DNA of 33,561 nucleotides, taken from NCBI GenBank assembly GCA_029560415.1, contig JAKQKY010000268.1, positions 1 to 33,561 of the forward strand. Direction: 5' to 3'. Positions 16,875-25,316 of the stretch are shown piece by piece (position 1 is the stretch's first letter; each line of letters opens with the position of its first letter). The DNA is from Bacteroidota bacterium. GTDB lineage: Bacteria > Bacteroidota > Bacteroidia > Chitinophagales > Chitinophagaceae. A program made the translations under genes and the position numbers. Below the pieces are notes generated by a model. That model had not been told where the DNA came from and ran no database searches. It saw only the letters and a list, made by a program, of their open reading frames with translations.

Positions 16875-16908
16875 TTTGTCAATTCAATGTTTAAACATTG
16901 TACATTTG
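16875..16908 (+). promoter_or_regulatory. Promoter with a perfect 16-bp palindrome in its spacer
   Basis: TTTG (16875-16878) and an exact TACATTTG (16901-16908) are separated by 22 nt, a little longer than the usual 19-20. The spacer ends in CAATGTTTAAACATTG (16885-16900), a perfect 16-bp palindrome abutting the -7 element, as expected for a repressor operator. It lies 36 nt upstream of the ATG at 16944. Confidence 0.5.
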
Positions 16909-16943
16909 TTTCATCGGGTTTAAATATCCCAATAATTGGCATT

Positions 16944-17408
16944 ATGATTCCATCAAACAAAAAAGCGTATACCTGGGTTAGAAAGGCGTTGATCGCCGGG
17001 TTTGTATTAATATTGGCGGGTGCAATTGCAATTTGGTACCTCTTTACCCTTAAATTCGATGATACGGCCCAAACCAAAGCAGATTTCACAGTCAATGCAC
17101 TCGATTTTATACATGAATTTGAAAAAGGAGACAGCCTGGCCAATACGAAGTATGCCGAAAAGATCATTGTTGTTACCGGGGTAGTCACAGAAATTGAGAA
17201 AGCAGATACAACGATCAATTTGAAAATGGCTGATGTGGAATCAGGATCTTATATCATATTTGCCTTTCAAAAGCAGAATATGGCTGAGCCTAAGAACGTA
17301 AAGGAAGGCGATAAAATCTCCATCAAAGGATCATGCAGTGGAGGTTCGTATAGCGAAATACTGGGAACAGAATTCATCAGCTTTAAAAGATGTATCATTA
17401 CTAAATAA
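16944..17408 (+). CDS. Membrane-anchored OB-fold (tRNA_anti-like) protein
   Basis: Starting at the ATG at 16944 gives 154 residues with one N-terminal membrane helix (about 14-33) and a short positively charged cytoplasmic tail. An upstream in-frame ATG at 16887 falls inside the promoter, so it is unlikely. The soluble part (about 45-150) matches the OB-fold tRNA_anti-like pattern: a VNALDFIHEFEKGDSLANTKYAEKII opening, then VVTGVVTEIE, then VKEGDKISIKGSCSG. Such proteins in Bacteroidota face the periplasm and have no assigned role. YceI follows 34 nt downstream and may share the transcript. Confidence 0.8.
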   Translation: MIPSNKKAYTWVRKALIAGFVLILAGAIAIWYLFTLKFDDTAQTKADFTVNALDFIHEFEKGDSLANTKYAEKIIVVTGVVTEIEKADTTINLKMADVESGSYIIFAFQKQNMAEPKNVKEGDKISIKGSCSGGSYSEILGTEFISFKRCIITK

Positions 17409-17442
17409 ACATTCTATTATTTTAAACTAAAAAAAACAAAAA

Positions 17443-17988
17443 ATGAAAAAATCGATTCTTATCCTTGCCCTGGCCTTTACTACAGGCGCAGTTTTTGCGC
17501 AAAAGAAAACAACTACATCGGCGATCATTAATTTTGATGCTACCACCAGTATCGATGCTTTGCCAAAAGCTGAAAATACAACCGTTATTGCATCATTGGA
17601 TACAAAATCCGGTGCAGTGGCTTTTGAGGCAAGCATTAAGAATTTTTCTTTCAGCAATCCAAAGATCCAGGAACATTTTAACAGTGGTGGATGGATGGAT
17701 TCTGATAAATTCCCGGTGTCTAGCTTCAAAGGAACCATTACCAATCTTTCAGAAGTAGATTTTGCAAAAGACGGAAGTTATACTGCAAAAGTTGCGGGCG
17801 ATCTTACCCTTCACGGCGTTACACAAAAAGTGAATACCACAGCAACAATCGTAGTGAGTGGCAAAAAAGTAAGTAGCTCTTCAGCATTCAGCATCAAGCT
17901 GGAAGACTACCAGGTAAATGGCGGTGCCATTGCCGCAGGAAAAGTAGCTAAAGAACCTAAAATTACTGTTGTAGCAGAATTCAAATAA
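17443..17988 (+). CDS. YceI family protein
   Basis: This is a 181-residue secreted protein with a signal peptide (MKKSILILALAFTTGAVFAQ). The rest fits the YceI fold, a lipocalin-like beta-barrel that binds amphipathic or isoprenoid-type lipids. Family marks are the SGAVAFEASIKNFSF strand, the MDSDKFPVSSFKG motif (about 86-98) and GDLTLHGVTQKV (about 119-130). Members bind polyisoprenoid or fatty ligands in the periplasm; the ligand here is unknown. It follows the OB-fold gene by 34 nt and precedes a terminator. Confidence 0.9.
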   Translation: MKKSILILALAFTTGAVFAQKKTTTSAIINFDATTSIDALPKAENTTVIASLDTKSGAVAFEASIKNFSFSNPKIQEHFNSGGWMDSDKFPVSSFKGTITNLSEVDFAKDGSYTAKVAGDLTLHGVTQKVNTTATIVVSGKKVSSSSAFSIKLEDYQVNGGAIAAGKVAKEPKITVVAEFK

Positions 17989-18006
17989 TTATTCCTGGAA
18001 AATCAT

Positions 18007-18044
18007 AAAGGCTTTTGTTCAGTAATGGGCAAGAGCCTTTTTTA
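18007..18044 (+). terminator. Terminator after YceI
   Basis: An 11-bp stem with one G-U pair (AAAGGCTTTTG at 18007-18017 with CAAGAGCCTTT at 18030-18040) is followed by a T-run. It argues against translation starting at the TG-type codon near 18025. Confidence 0.75.
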
Positions 18045-18132
18045 TTCATTCAAACAATTTTTTTCCCGGCCTGATATTCAATATGCTTGCTTAACTTTAT
18101 ATCAGGGAACTCCCTTAAATAATTTTAGTAAG

Positions 18133-18843
18133 ATGAAAAATAACCTGATCAAAATAATGGGGATGGTGGGTTTTATGTTTGCCAGTTTGAATGGTAAAAG
18201 CCAGGCACTTTCTTATTCCGACCAGGCAGTTGCATACAATCGCTTACTGGTAGAAAAGAATTCCAATACTTATGTCAGGATCGGTAATTATAAGGTAACC
18301 GGTACTCCATATTTATTTGGTGAAAATGAAGCAGGCAACCTGTATGGTACTTCCGGGAAACTGGAGAATGTAAAGATCCGTTATAATACGTATACACAGG
18401 AAGTTGAAGGATTAGGAGAAACAGGTACTGAAAAAGTGCGAATTGAATTCACCAATATCGATTCATTCAGTTTTAACAGAAATGGCAAGGTGCATGATGA
18501 AGTACATTTTATCAGAACTGCTTTCATTGATTCAACTGCAAAGGATTTCATGATGGTAATGTATGTGGGAAAAACCTACAGCCTGTATAAAAAGTATAAA
18601 TCTGTATTAGCGATGTCTACTACAAATATTGGGCAGGTTGATCTTCGCCAGTTTGAACTTGAGTTTGATTATTATTATACGGGGCCTGGTTTCTATGGAT
18701 TGAAAAAAATTAAAACAAATGATTCATTCCTTAAAAAAACGTTTAACGATAAGATTAATATGGATCAGTTCATAGATCAGCATGATAAGAAAAAAAGGAT
18801 CAATGAATTTATGGTAGAACTTTTTGAAGCATTAAATAAATAG
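18133..18843 (+). CDS. Secreted protein of unknown function
   Basis: This is 236 residues from the ATG at 18133, which yields a normal signal peptide (MKNNLIKIMGMVGFMFASLN, cleavage near KSQA). A longer in-frame start at 18025 overlaps the YceI terminator and is rejected. The mature protein is a mixed beta/alpha domain with many Tyr residues (FGENEAGNLYGTSGKLENVKI, LEFDYYYTGPGFYGLKK) and a C-terminal helical, Lys-rich region ending FMVELFEALNK. No catalytic motif is visible and I do not recognise a named family. It converges on the YgjV-like gene, 19 nt apart. Confidence 0.72.
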   Translation: MKNNLIKIMGMVGFMFASLNGKSQALSYSDQAVAYNRLLVEKNSNTYVRIGNYKVTGTPYLFGENEAGNLYGTSGKLENVKIRYNTYTQEVEGLGETGTEKVRIEFTNIDSFSFNRNGKVHDEVHFIRTAFIDSTAKDFMMVMYVGKTYSLYKKYKSVLAMSTTNIGQVDLRQFELEFDYYYTGPGFYGLKKIKTNDSFLKKTFNDKINMDQFIDQHDKKKRINEFMVELFEALNK

Positions 18844-18862
18844 GGCAGGCTAAACCGCTCCA

Positions 18863-19501
18863 TCAGAGTTTTTTAAAATAACCATTATCTCCCTCCTCTG
18901 GGTTTTTGGTGAACCCCATTTTTTCGATAAAGGCCCGGTGATTAGGATGATGCACATTGCTGTATTGCAGGCTTGATACTCCCCTGGAAAGAAGGAATTT
19001 TTTCTCCTGTTCAAATATGAACTTACCCACTTTATAATCACGGTATTTAGGTACAGTATAATTTATCTTCACTTCTGCGATGCCGTTATCTCCCAGTTCG
19101 GCTACAAATATATTGGCGATCACGATATCCCTTAATACCACAAAGCTGACCCTTTTACCCGTATCGGTAGGAATATAATCCGGGAAATATGCATGGATGT
19201 CCGCCTTATAAAATGAAAGGAACTTACCCAGCAACCTATCATCTTTTACCTGTTCAAATTCAAGCAGGTCGAAATTCTCCGTAGCCCTGTATATCTTGAT
19301 GAGATAATACATGTTGATCAACAACAGTAAGGTGTTTGTCAATATAACCGGAAAAGCATGAATTAAAATTCCGTAACAAATAAAGGCCAGGCACCCGAAA
19401 GTATTCAGCCACCTGAATTTTAGATCATTGTTTACCATCAATGAAATGGCCAATAATATAGAAGCTATATAACCCAGGGCTTGTGCGATAATTTCTATCA
19501 T
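18863..19501 (-). CDS. YgjV-like membrane domain fused to a GNAT-like acetyltransferase domain
   Basis: This is a 212-residue protein. The first 70 or so residues form about three membrane helices (ALGYIASILLAISLMVNND, FGCLAFICYGILIHAF, NTLLLLINMYYLIKIYR), a pattern like the YgjV family. From about 75 to the end it is soluble and looks like a GNAT domain: a beta strand (VSFVVLRDIVIANIFVAEL), a KINYTVPKYRDYKVGKFIFEQ segment resembling the CoA-binding loop and helix, then GVSSLQYSNVHHPNHRAFIEKMGF, typical of the GNAT C-terminal part. The role and substrate are unknown. The gene follows the terminator of the metalloprotease gene, so it likely has its own promoter in 19502-19604. Confidence 0.75.
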   Translation of the reverse strand: MIEIIAQALGYIASILLAISLMVNNDLKFRWLNTFGCLAFICYGILIHAFPVILTNTLLLLINMYYLIKIYRATENFDLLEFEQVKDDRLLGKFLSFYKADIHAYFPDYIPTDTGKRVSFVVLRDIVIANIFVAELGDNGIAEVKINYTVPKYRDYKVGKFIFEQEKKFLLSRGVSSLQYSNVHHPNHRAFIEKMGFTKNPEEGDNGYFKKL

Positions 19502-19604
19502 AAATCAAAAGTCGGTTTGATGAACAGCAGTAGGGATGTTGGTTTTAAAAGGGCATAAAAGTAAATCATTTTCAATTAGCGGGCCCGTTGGGTTGATATG
19601 TTCC

Positions 19605-19640
19605 AAAAAAAATGCCTGCATCTGGTTAAGATACAGGCAT
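19605..19640 (-). terminator. Terminator after the 19669 metalloprotease gene
   Basis: On the minus strand an imperfect 12-bp stem (19640-19629 with 19623-19612, one G-T pair) is followed by a run of T residues (19611-19605). It starts 29 nt past the stop codon. Confidence 0.8.
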
Positions 19641-19668
19641 AGGGAAGATTTTATCGACAGGCATTACA

Positions 19669-22600
19669 TCAATGCACAAGAATTTTTTCTGTGGCCAGCC
19701 TGTTGCCGGCTTTGTCGGTTAGTTCTACCACAAACATCCCCGTAGCAACACCGGTAAGATTTACCTGTAGTGTTGTATAAGTTCTTCCAACCGGGAAGGC
19801 TTTGCGGTAAACCCTCGAACCTTTTGAGTCGTATATGACCAACTGTTGCACTGTATTAACAGCACCTGGGTTGTAATAGGAAACATTGAAATGCCCATCA
19901 TTGGGTACAGGCCAGATAAATAACCTGTCGCTCATAGAATCCTGTATCGTTACCGGCAAGGATTGATTGCTGCAGGCGCCAGTATTTTCATCTGCTGCGG
20001 TAACCTGGTACGTTCCAATATCGTCTATCGAAATGATTCGGCTGCTGCCGCTGAAATTCGGGATCAAAACGCCGTCCTTTGTCCAGCTGAAAACAAAACC
20101 CGTTGAAGGGCTAACCGTAGCCGTTAGTAATACCGTTTGCCCCGGCAGGATTTTTGTTACTGCGGGTGTGGCCGTTAAACTCACCACAGGTAATGGGTTT
20201 GCTATTACAGTCACCGTAGCAGTTGCATCACATCCATTACCGTTCGATCCGGTTACGGTATAAGTTACAGGGTTGGGAACGGTAGGATTTCCGGCATTTA
20301 CGGTAGGGAATACATGCACGGGATTGTCTGTGGAACTGATCGGCGACCAGGAATAAGTAGTGGCGCCACTGGCCGTTAGCAATACATCCGTTCCGGTGCA
20401 TACACTGTTTTCACTGGCTGAAGCTGTAACCACCGGGGGAGCATTTACCGTGAGTAAGCCGGCATTGGATGTAACAGGTGATCCGCAACTTCCCGAAACA
20501 ATCACCTGGTATAGGTTATTATTTTCCGCAAGCGTGATACCCGGCAGGGTATAGCTATTGGCCGTTGCCCCAGGAATATTTGCATAACTGGTTCCACCAT
20601 TGCTGCTAAGCTGCCATTGATAAGTAAGTCCACCGCCGCTAGCCGTTACCGTGAATGTACTGGTTCCACCAGTGCATACTATTGCATTGGTTACTTGTGC
20701 AGTGATCGTTGGAGCTGTGTTAACAGTTACAGAAACATTGTCTGAAACGGTTAAACCACATAGCGTAGTAACTACCACATGGTATAGGTTATTTCCGATA
20801 GGAGCTGTCACACCGGTGATCGTATAGGATGCAGCAGTAGCCCCGGTAATATCATTAAATGTTACACCGCCATCAATACTTACCTGCCATTGATAATTAA
20901 CGGTTCCGCTTACCTGCGTGTTGAAAGTAGCATTACCACCCACACATACAACCTGGGAAACGGGTTGCGTATTGATCACCGGATTTGCAATAGGTTGAAT
21001 AATATATGTTAATGTGGTGTTTTGTGTAACTGTTCCTGCCACACCCGTAACCGTTATGTTATACGTGCCCGGCGTTAACGCAGTAGTATTATTCAGGGTT
21101 ACCACTGTACTGTTGCCCGGCGTAACGGGATTAACAGAAAAGCTTACTGTTGTTCCTGCAGGATTTCCACTTGCCGTGAGATTGGCAGGGGTAATAAATC
21201 CGCCTACAGAGCTGGTTGGAAGGGTTACAGCCCCTGAAGTTTGTCCGCAGGTAATGCTCGCCGGAGTTGTATTGTCAAAACTAAATGTGCTTGGAGGCAG
21301 GCTGATAGAAAAATTGTTGTTAGAAATATCAAAGAATATATTGTTAATGGCTTCTACTTTTACCCTTGCTGTTGTTGTAGCAGACGGAAGAGTAGGAACG
21401 GTAATGCTTTCGCTGCCATCATTTACAGTAGATGCAAGCAATACCGTTGGGTAGGTGAGGCCACCATCGGTTGACAATGAAATTTTCACACTGGTGGTAT
21501 TGATAGGAGCGGCATTGGTACCGGCCACATTCCAGGTGATGGTTTGGGTAGAACCACCTGCCCAACTTTCGCCTCCATTGGGGAAGTTAACGGTAAATGG
21601 TCCGGTACCTGCAATGGTATGCACCTGGAAAATACCGGTGTACCCGGTTTGGCAACCATCTCCTCCTGTTACGACACCACCACCGCCAGAGCGATTATCC
21701 CTTACCGTAAGCCTGAACTTAATGTTCCTGGCAACGGTAGGTAATGTTTCACCTTTTAATCCACCCATATTGGCCGGGGGCACTGCCGGAAGGTAATTGG
21801 CAATGATCCTGGCAATATCCGGAAAGGTTCTGCTGCCGGTTGTTTTTGGAGCCCTTGATTTAAACAAAGGTGCCGTAGTACTGGTAGCGCCGGCGTTCCA
21901 GGCTCCGGAAGGGCCAAGGTCCCATTCCTCCCAGCAATAAGTTAATGCATCGCCATCGGCATCAGTAGCCGTTGCCGTTAGTGTGAACGGAGTATTAATG
22001 GGAATATTAATGTCGTTGTTGTTCATGGAAGTAATCTGCGGCAAATTATTCCCGGTAGCCGATGCTACTTTACAAGTACCGCCTGCTTCAATGAAATTGC
22101 TGATCTCATCAAAACTGATGGTATGGAAAAAAGGATCACTGTGTGGCTGTATATCATCTGATCCGCAAATACCTGCATATGCCATGATGGTAGTACCACT
22201 GCCCACTTCATAGGCTGTACTTCCGTTTCGGTTTCCACCGCAACTGCTGGTTACACTGTTGAAAGTGTGATCACCGCCAAACTGGTGACCAATTTCATGC
22301 GCCACATAGTCAATATCATAATCATCTCCAACAGGATTTGATAAGCCTGTTACACCAAGGGCTTTCGAAGAAGCGTCACATACTACGCCAAGTCCGGCCA
22401 ATCCGCCGCCACCCGTACTGAATGTATGACCAATATCAAAATTGGCCGTACCAATGATACTGGTGATGAAGGTCTGGCTTTCATCGATCAGGATGCCACC
22501 ATCGTTATTAGCTGATGGAGAAAAAGGATCCAGTGCCGGTGTTAAGAATTCGAGCAGGTTGTTGTTGGCGATCAGGATAAGCCGCACAGCCACTTCATTT

Positions 22601-23325
22601 TCATATACACCATCTACCCGGTTAACGGTCGTTACAATGGCGGCATGCAATAAAGCAGCGGTGGTTCCTCCAACAGCTGCGGCATATTCACCCGTACAGG
22701 CTACTGCCAGGCGGTATTTATACAATTGGGTGCCCCTGCACGGACCAGCCGTTACATTTAGCAACCTGCTTCCTGCGTTTTCGGGTACGCTGCAAACAAA
22801 TCCCGTATTGCGGCTATTTTCGCGGGTATAATAACTCATATAATGATGTATGTCGCCCCTGGCATAAGGATCAATGTAAACATTCCCATTTACAGATAAA
22901 ATCTGCGCATGAAAACCAAAAGGAGTGTAATCAAAACGAATCGTCGCATAAGGGTCATCGATACCCTGTCCTGCAAAGGTTCGGCTCTCCGGAAATTTAG
23001 CTGCCAGCGCCGGTTCCTGGATACTGCTTTCCCAAACCCTGAAGCTTGCATTGCTTCCATCAGGCATCGGAAGAACAAGGGTTGGCGCCTGTTGGCGATT
23101 GAATAACGTTTCTTCAGAAGGAAGCGACCATAAAAATCTTTGTAATGATTCAACATCGGAAACGATGCTGGTCCTGCTTTTCTGTGGATTGATGACTTTT
23201 TTAAAACCGGATACGGGGATGGAAGAAGCTGCGATATCGGCAAAAAAATGCTGTTGGGCATGTAGGGTCATTGTTAAACCCAAGGTACAAAGCAATGCTG
23301 CAAGGTACCTGCTGAATTTGGACAT
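19669..23325 (-). CDS. T9SS-secreted reprolysin-like zinc metalloprotease, 2-repeat form
   Basis: This is a 1218-residue secreted protease with a signal peptide (about 1-24) and a propeptide-like region to about residue 190 (FRVWESSIQEP and GIDDPYATIRFDY motifs). The M12-type catalytic domain holds the zinc motif HEIGHQFGGDH, with ligands His343, His347 and His353 and catalytic Glu344. A Met-turn-like IMAYAGICG follows around 383-391. Beta-domains come next: a GGESW.GGSTQTITW module near 585-685, another sandwich at about 690-780, then two Ig-like repeats (coding 20431-20976) and two PKD-like modules. The T9SS type A tail (WPVPNDGHFNVSYY to the end) directs export. It is a clear paralogue of the 26427 gene and has its own promoter and terminator. 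Confidence 0.92.
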   Translation of the reverse strand: MSKFSRYLAALLCTLGLTMTLHAQQHFFADIAASSIPVSGFKKVINPQKSRTSIVSDVESLQRFLWSLPSEETLFNRQQAPTLVLPMPDGSNASFRVWESSIQEPALAAKFPESRTFAGQGIDDPYATIRFDYTPFGFHAQILSVNGNVYIDPYARGDIHHYMSYYTRENSRNTGFVCSVPENAGSRLLNVTAGPCRGTQLYKYRLAVACTGEYAAAVGGTTAALLHAAIVTTVNRVDGVYENEVAVRLILIANNNLLEFLTPALDPFSPSANNDGGILIDESQTFITSIIGTANFDIGHTFSTGGGGLAGLGVVCDASSKALGVTGLSNPVGDDYDIDYVAHEIGHQFGGDHTFNSVTSSCGGNRNGSTAYEVGSGTTIMAYAGICGSDDIQPHSDPFFHTISFDEISNFIEAGGTCKVASATGNNLPQITSMNNNDINIPINTPFTLTATATDADGDALTYCWEEWDLGPSGAWNAGATSTTAPLFKSRAPKTTGSRTFPDIARIIANYLPAVPPANMGGLKGETLPTVARNIKFRLTVRDNRSGGGGVVTGGDGCQTGYTGIFQVHTIAGTGPFTVNFPNGGESWAGGSTQTITWNVAGTNAAPINTTSVKISLSTDGGLTYPTVLLASTVNDGSESITVPTLPSATTTARVKVEAINNIFFDISNNNFSISLPPSTFSFDNTTPASITCGQTSGAVTLPTSSVGGFITPANLTASGNPAGTTVSFSVNPVTPGNSTVVTLNNTTALTPGTYNITVTGVAGTVTQNTTLTYIIQPIANPVINTQPVSQVVCVGGNATFNTQVSGTVNYQWQVSIDGGVTFNDITGATAASYTITGVTAPIGNNLYHVVVTTLCGLTVSDNVSVTVNTAPTITAQVTNAIVCTGGTSTFTVTASGGGLTYQWQLSSNGGTSYANIPGATANSYTLPGITLAENNNLYQVIVSGSCGSPVTSNAGLLTVNAPPVVTASASENSVCTGTDVLLTASGATTYSWSPISSTDNPVHVFPTVNAGNPTVPNPVTYTVTGSNGNGCDATATVTVIANPLPVVSLTATPAVTKILPGQTVLLTATVSPSTGFVFSWTKDGVLIPNFSGSSRIISIDDIGTYQVTAADENTGACSNQSLPVTIQDSMSDRLFIWPVPNDGHFNVSYYNPGAVNTVQQLVIYDSKGSRVYRKAFPVGRTYTTLQVNLTGVATGMFVVELTDKAGNRLATEKILVH
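20431..20976 (-). repeat. Two tandem Ig-like repeats in the 19669 protease
   Basis: The 546 nt encode two units of about 91 residues that start with I(N/T)(T/A)Q, have a YQWQ core and a GATA.SYT.(P/T)G segment, and end in (V/L)TVN.(A/P)P. The same unit occurs five times in the paralogue at 27192-28541. Confidence 0.85.
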
Positions 23326-23351
23326 AAGGAGTTTAATTAAATGGTAAGTAT

Positions 23352-23359
23352 CAAATATA
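23352..23359 (-). promoter_or_regulatory. -7 element TATATTTG for the 19669 protease
   Basis: This exact TAnnTTTG match on the minus strand lies 26 nt upstream of the start codon. A weak GTG sits where the -33 TTTG would be. The same octamer occurs at the matching position of the paralogous protease. Confidence 0.5.
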
Positions 23360-23397
23360 TTGATAATATTTTTGTATTCACGAAAAGGTCTTTAAGT

Positions 23398-23420
23398 AAA
23401 AAACCAGGCTATTTGCCTGG
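23398..23420 (-). terminator. Terminator after the 23493 gene
   Basis: On the minus strand CCAGGC, a 5-nt loop and GCCTGG (23420-23404) are followed by six T residues. It lies about 70 nt past the stop codon at 23493. Confidence 0.72.
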
Positions 23421-23492
23421 TAGGTATTCCCATTTTTCCTTGTGATTCCCGGGATAGAAAATGATTACAACAACGATAAACTGATAATAGGT

Positions 23493-23828
23493 TTATGGTT
23501 TTTTGTTTTCCTTAAAACGCATGTCTGCTTTACCGTCTTTTTTTACATGCTTCCTGGCTTCCTTGTTCACTTTAAATCTTTTGTCTGCTGTACCATCTTT
23601 TTTCAATTGAATGTTATTAGCAGGAGCTGGTTTGATGCTGGCAACAGTAGCGCTCTTTACGGCACTGTTTGAAGCAGTAGTAGATTTTGCGGATGTTTTT
23701 GCAACTGGTTTTAAAGAAGCAGCAGCAGGTTTGGGTACAGCGGTCGATTGTTTGGGGTTTGTTGTTTGTGCAAATGATCCTGCCACAAGTGCAAATACCA
23801 GGGAACAGGCGGCAAATAATTTTTTCAT
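23493..23828 (-). CDS. Small basic secreted protein with two KKDG-x-AD-x-RFK repeats
   Basis: This is a 111-residue protein with a signal peptide (about 1-20, cleavage near SFAQ). A low-complexity Ala/Lys/Ser/Pro linker follows (about 21-70). The last 40 residues contain two copies of a short unit: LKKDGTADKRFKVNK and VKKDGKADMRFKENK. The mature protein is strongly basic. I know similar KKDG...D.RFK small proteins from Chitinophagaceae-type genomes, but with no function. An exact TACTTTTG element (23868-23875, minus) sits 40 nt upstream of the start. Confidence 0.75.
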   Translation of the reverse strand: MKKLFAACSLVFALVAGSFAQTTNPKQSTAVPKPAAASLKPVAKTSAKSTTASNSAVKSATVASIKPAPANNIQLKKDGTADKRFKVNKEARKHVKKDGKADMRFKENKKP

Positions 23829-23867
23829 TGTATTTCGTTTTAATTTTTAAAAATTTAATTCTGCAGA

Positions 23868-23875
23868 CAAAAGTA
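23868..23875 (-). promoter_or_regulatory. -7 element TACTTTTG for the small basic protein gene
   Basis: This is an exact TAnnTTTG match on the minus strand, 40 nt upstream of the ATG at 23828. No good TTTG is seen at -33. Confidence 0.4.
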
Positions 23876-23993
23876 TATCGGCATCATTATTATTTAAGCT
23901 GCATAACAACCGGTTAACGTATCTTATTGATTGGTTATCACAGTGGAGGATCATCGTTTAACCAGTTTTTAACCATTGCCAGCTTGCCTGCAA

Positions 23994-24001
23994 TATATTT
24001 G
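23994..24001 (+). promoter_or_regulatory. -7 element TATATTTG for the two-component operon
   Basis: This exact TAnnTTTG match lies 39 nt upstream of the kinase ATG at 24041. A TTG at 23976-23978 is nearer than the usual -33 distance, so the upstream element is uncertain. Confidence 0.45.
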
Positions 24002-24040
24002 TATGCAACTTTACAATGGCCGGGTGAAATATTTTGAAGC

Positions 24041-25306
24041 ATGCGTTCAACAACATTTAAATGGATCATACTGGTGGCAACAATTGCTATTGGTTTGCTG
24101 GTATCCGTTCAACTTTTCTGGTTGAACAAAATTTACAATTTCGAGCAAAAGGAATTTACCACCAGTGTTGTAAAAAGTATACAGGGTGTTTATGAAGATC
24201 TTGAACTAAGTAATTCGCAATCTACCCAACTGCAAAAACTTATTGAACAACCCAATGCAAATACTTTTTTATTCAGGATCGATAGCATTCCTGCAAAGGA
24301 TGTGTTGAAACAGAATATCCTTAGCAACCTCGAAGGCTTCGGGGTATTTGCCGATTGTGAAGTGGCTTTATACAACGATTACACCCACCAGCATTTATAT
24401 GAATTTTATTTGCCCGCTGCGGTATCTAAACATGGCAGGGATACCAGGATCGACCTGAAAATGTACCCAAAAGATTATCCTTATATCCAGTTATATTTTC
24501 CATACCGAAATAATTACATCATCAATTCAATGACCTGGTGGATCATTTCCAGTACCTTCCTGTTATTACTTCTTGTAGCCCTTGGGTTGAGCATATTTTA
24601 CCTCTACCGTCAAAAATTCCTGAATGAAATTCAACTCGATTTCATCCGCAATGTGACGCATGAATTTCAAACACCGCTGACAACCTTAATGGTAGGATTG
24701 GATGCGATTGCCCGCCCGGGTATCATCGATCAGCCAGCAAAACTTTCCAAGTATACCAACCTCATGCAGGGGCAGGCTGCTTACCTCAAACAGCATATGG
24801 AAAACCTGATGGAAGTGATGAAAGCAGAAACTTCCGGACTTCAGGTTGATAAGGAACCTGTTGTTCCCAATGAACTGATCCCAAAAGCGATTACCCAGTT
24901 ACACGTTATGATCGAAGAAAAGCAGGCTCAGGTTGAGCTGCACCTCGAATCATCAGGTGCCAGTATAACGGCAGGCAGTAACAGCATTTACCTGGTGATC
25001 CTTAACATCATTTCAAATGCGATCAAGTATTCGCCATTACCCAGGATCGTCATCCAGACTTCTGTGCAGAACGACCGGTACAGGATAACGGTAAGGGATA
25101 ATGGCATTGGTATTGGCAGGCAATATATCAGCAGGTTGTTTAAAAAATTTTACAGGGTGCCCACAGGAGATATTCATAATGTAAAGGGGCTGGGACTTGG
25201 ATTGTATTTTGTAAAGAAAGTTGTGGATGAACACAAAGGCAGCATTCATGTTAAAAGCATTGTAGGATCAGGAACCGAATTCATCATTGATTTACCCATC
25301 AGTTAA
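24041..25306 (+). CDS. Sensor histidine kinase
   Basis: This is a 421-residue membrane kinase. Two membrane helices (about 7-28 and 160-183) flank a periplasmic sensor region of about 130 residues with no recognised domain. The HisKA part contains the phosphoacceptor His207 in VTHEFQTPLTTL. The ATPase part shows the N box (NIISNAIKYSP), the G1 box (VRDNGIGIG) and the G2 box (GLGLGLYFVKKV). It autophosphorylates and passes phosphate to a partner regulator, almost surely the next gene, which begins 10 nt downstream. The signal sensed is unknown. It lies between two paralogous secreted protease genes that run on the other strand. Confidence 0.93.
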   Translation: MRSTTFKWIILVATIAIGLLVSVQLFWLNKIYNFEQKEFTTSVVKSIQGVYEDLELSNSQSTQLQKLIEQPNANTFLFRIDSIPAKDVLKQNILSNLEGFGVFADCEVALYNDYTHQHLYEFYLPAAVSKHGRDTRIDLKMYPKDYPYIQLYFPYRNNYIINSMTWWIISSTFLLLLLVALGLSIFYLYRQKFLNEIQLDFIRNVTHEFQTPLTTLMVGLDAIARPGIIDQPAKLSKYTNLMQGQAAYLKQHMENLMEVMKAETSGLQVDKEPVVPNELIPKAITQLHVMIEEKQAQVELHLESSGASITAGSNSIYLVILNIISNAIKYSPLPRIVIQTSVQNDRYRITVRDNGIGIGRQYISRLFKKFYRVPTGDIHNVKGLGLGLYFVKKVVDEHKGSIHVKSIVGSGTEFIIDLPIS

Positions 25307-25316
25307 AAAATATATC

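Noticed and set aside
22890..23261. 123-residue frame in the metalloprotease region
   Set aside because: It is in another frame of the same strand, inside the intact protease gene.
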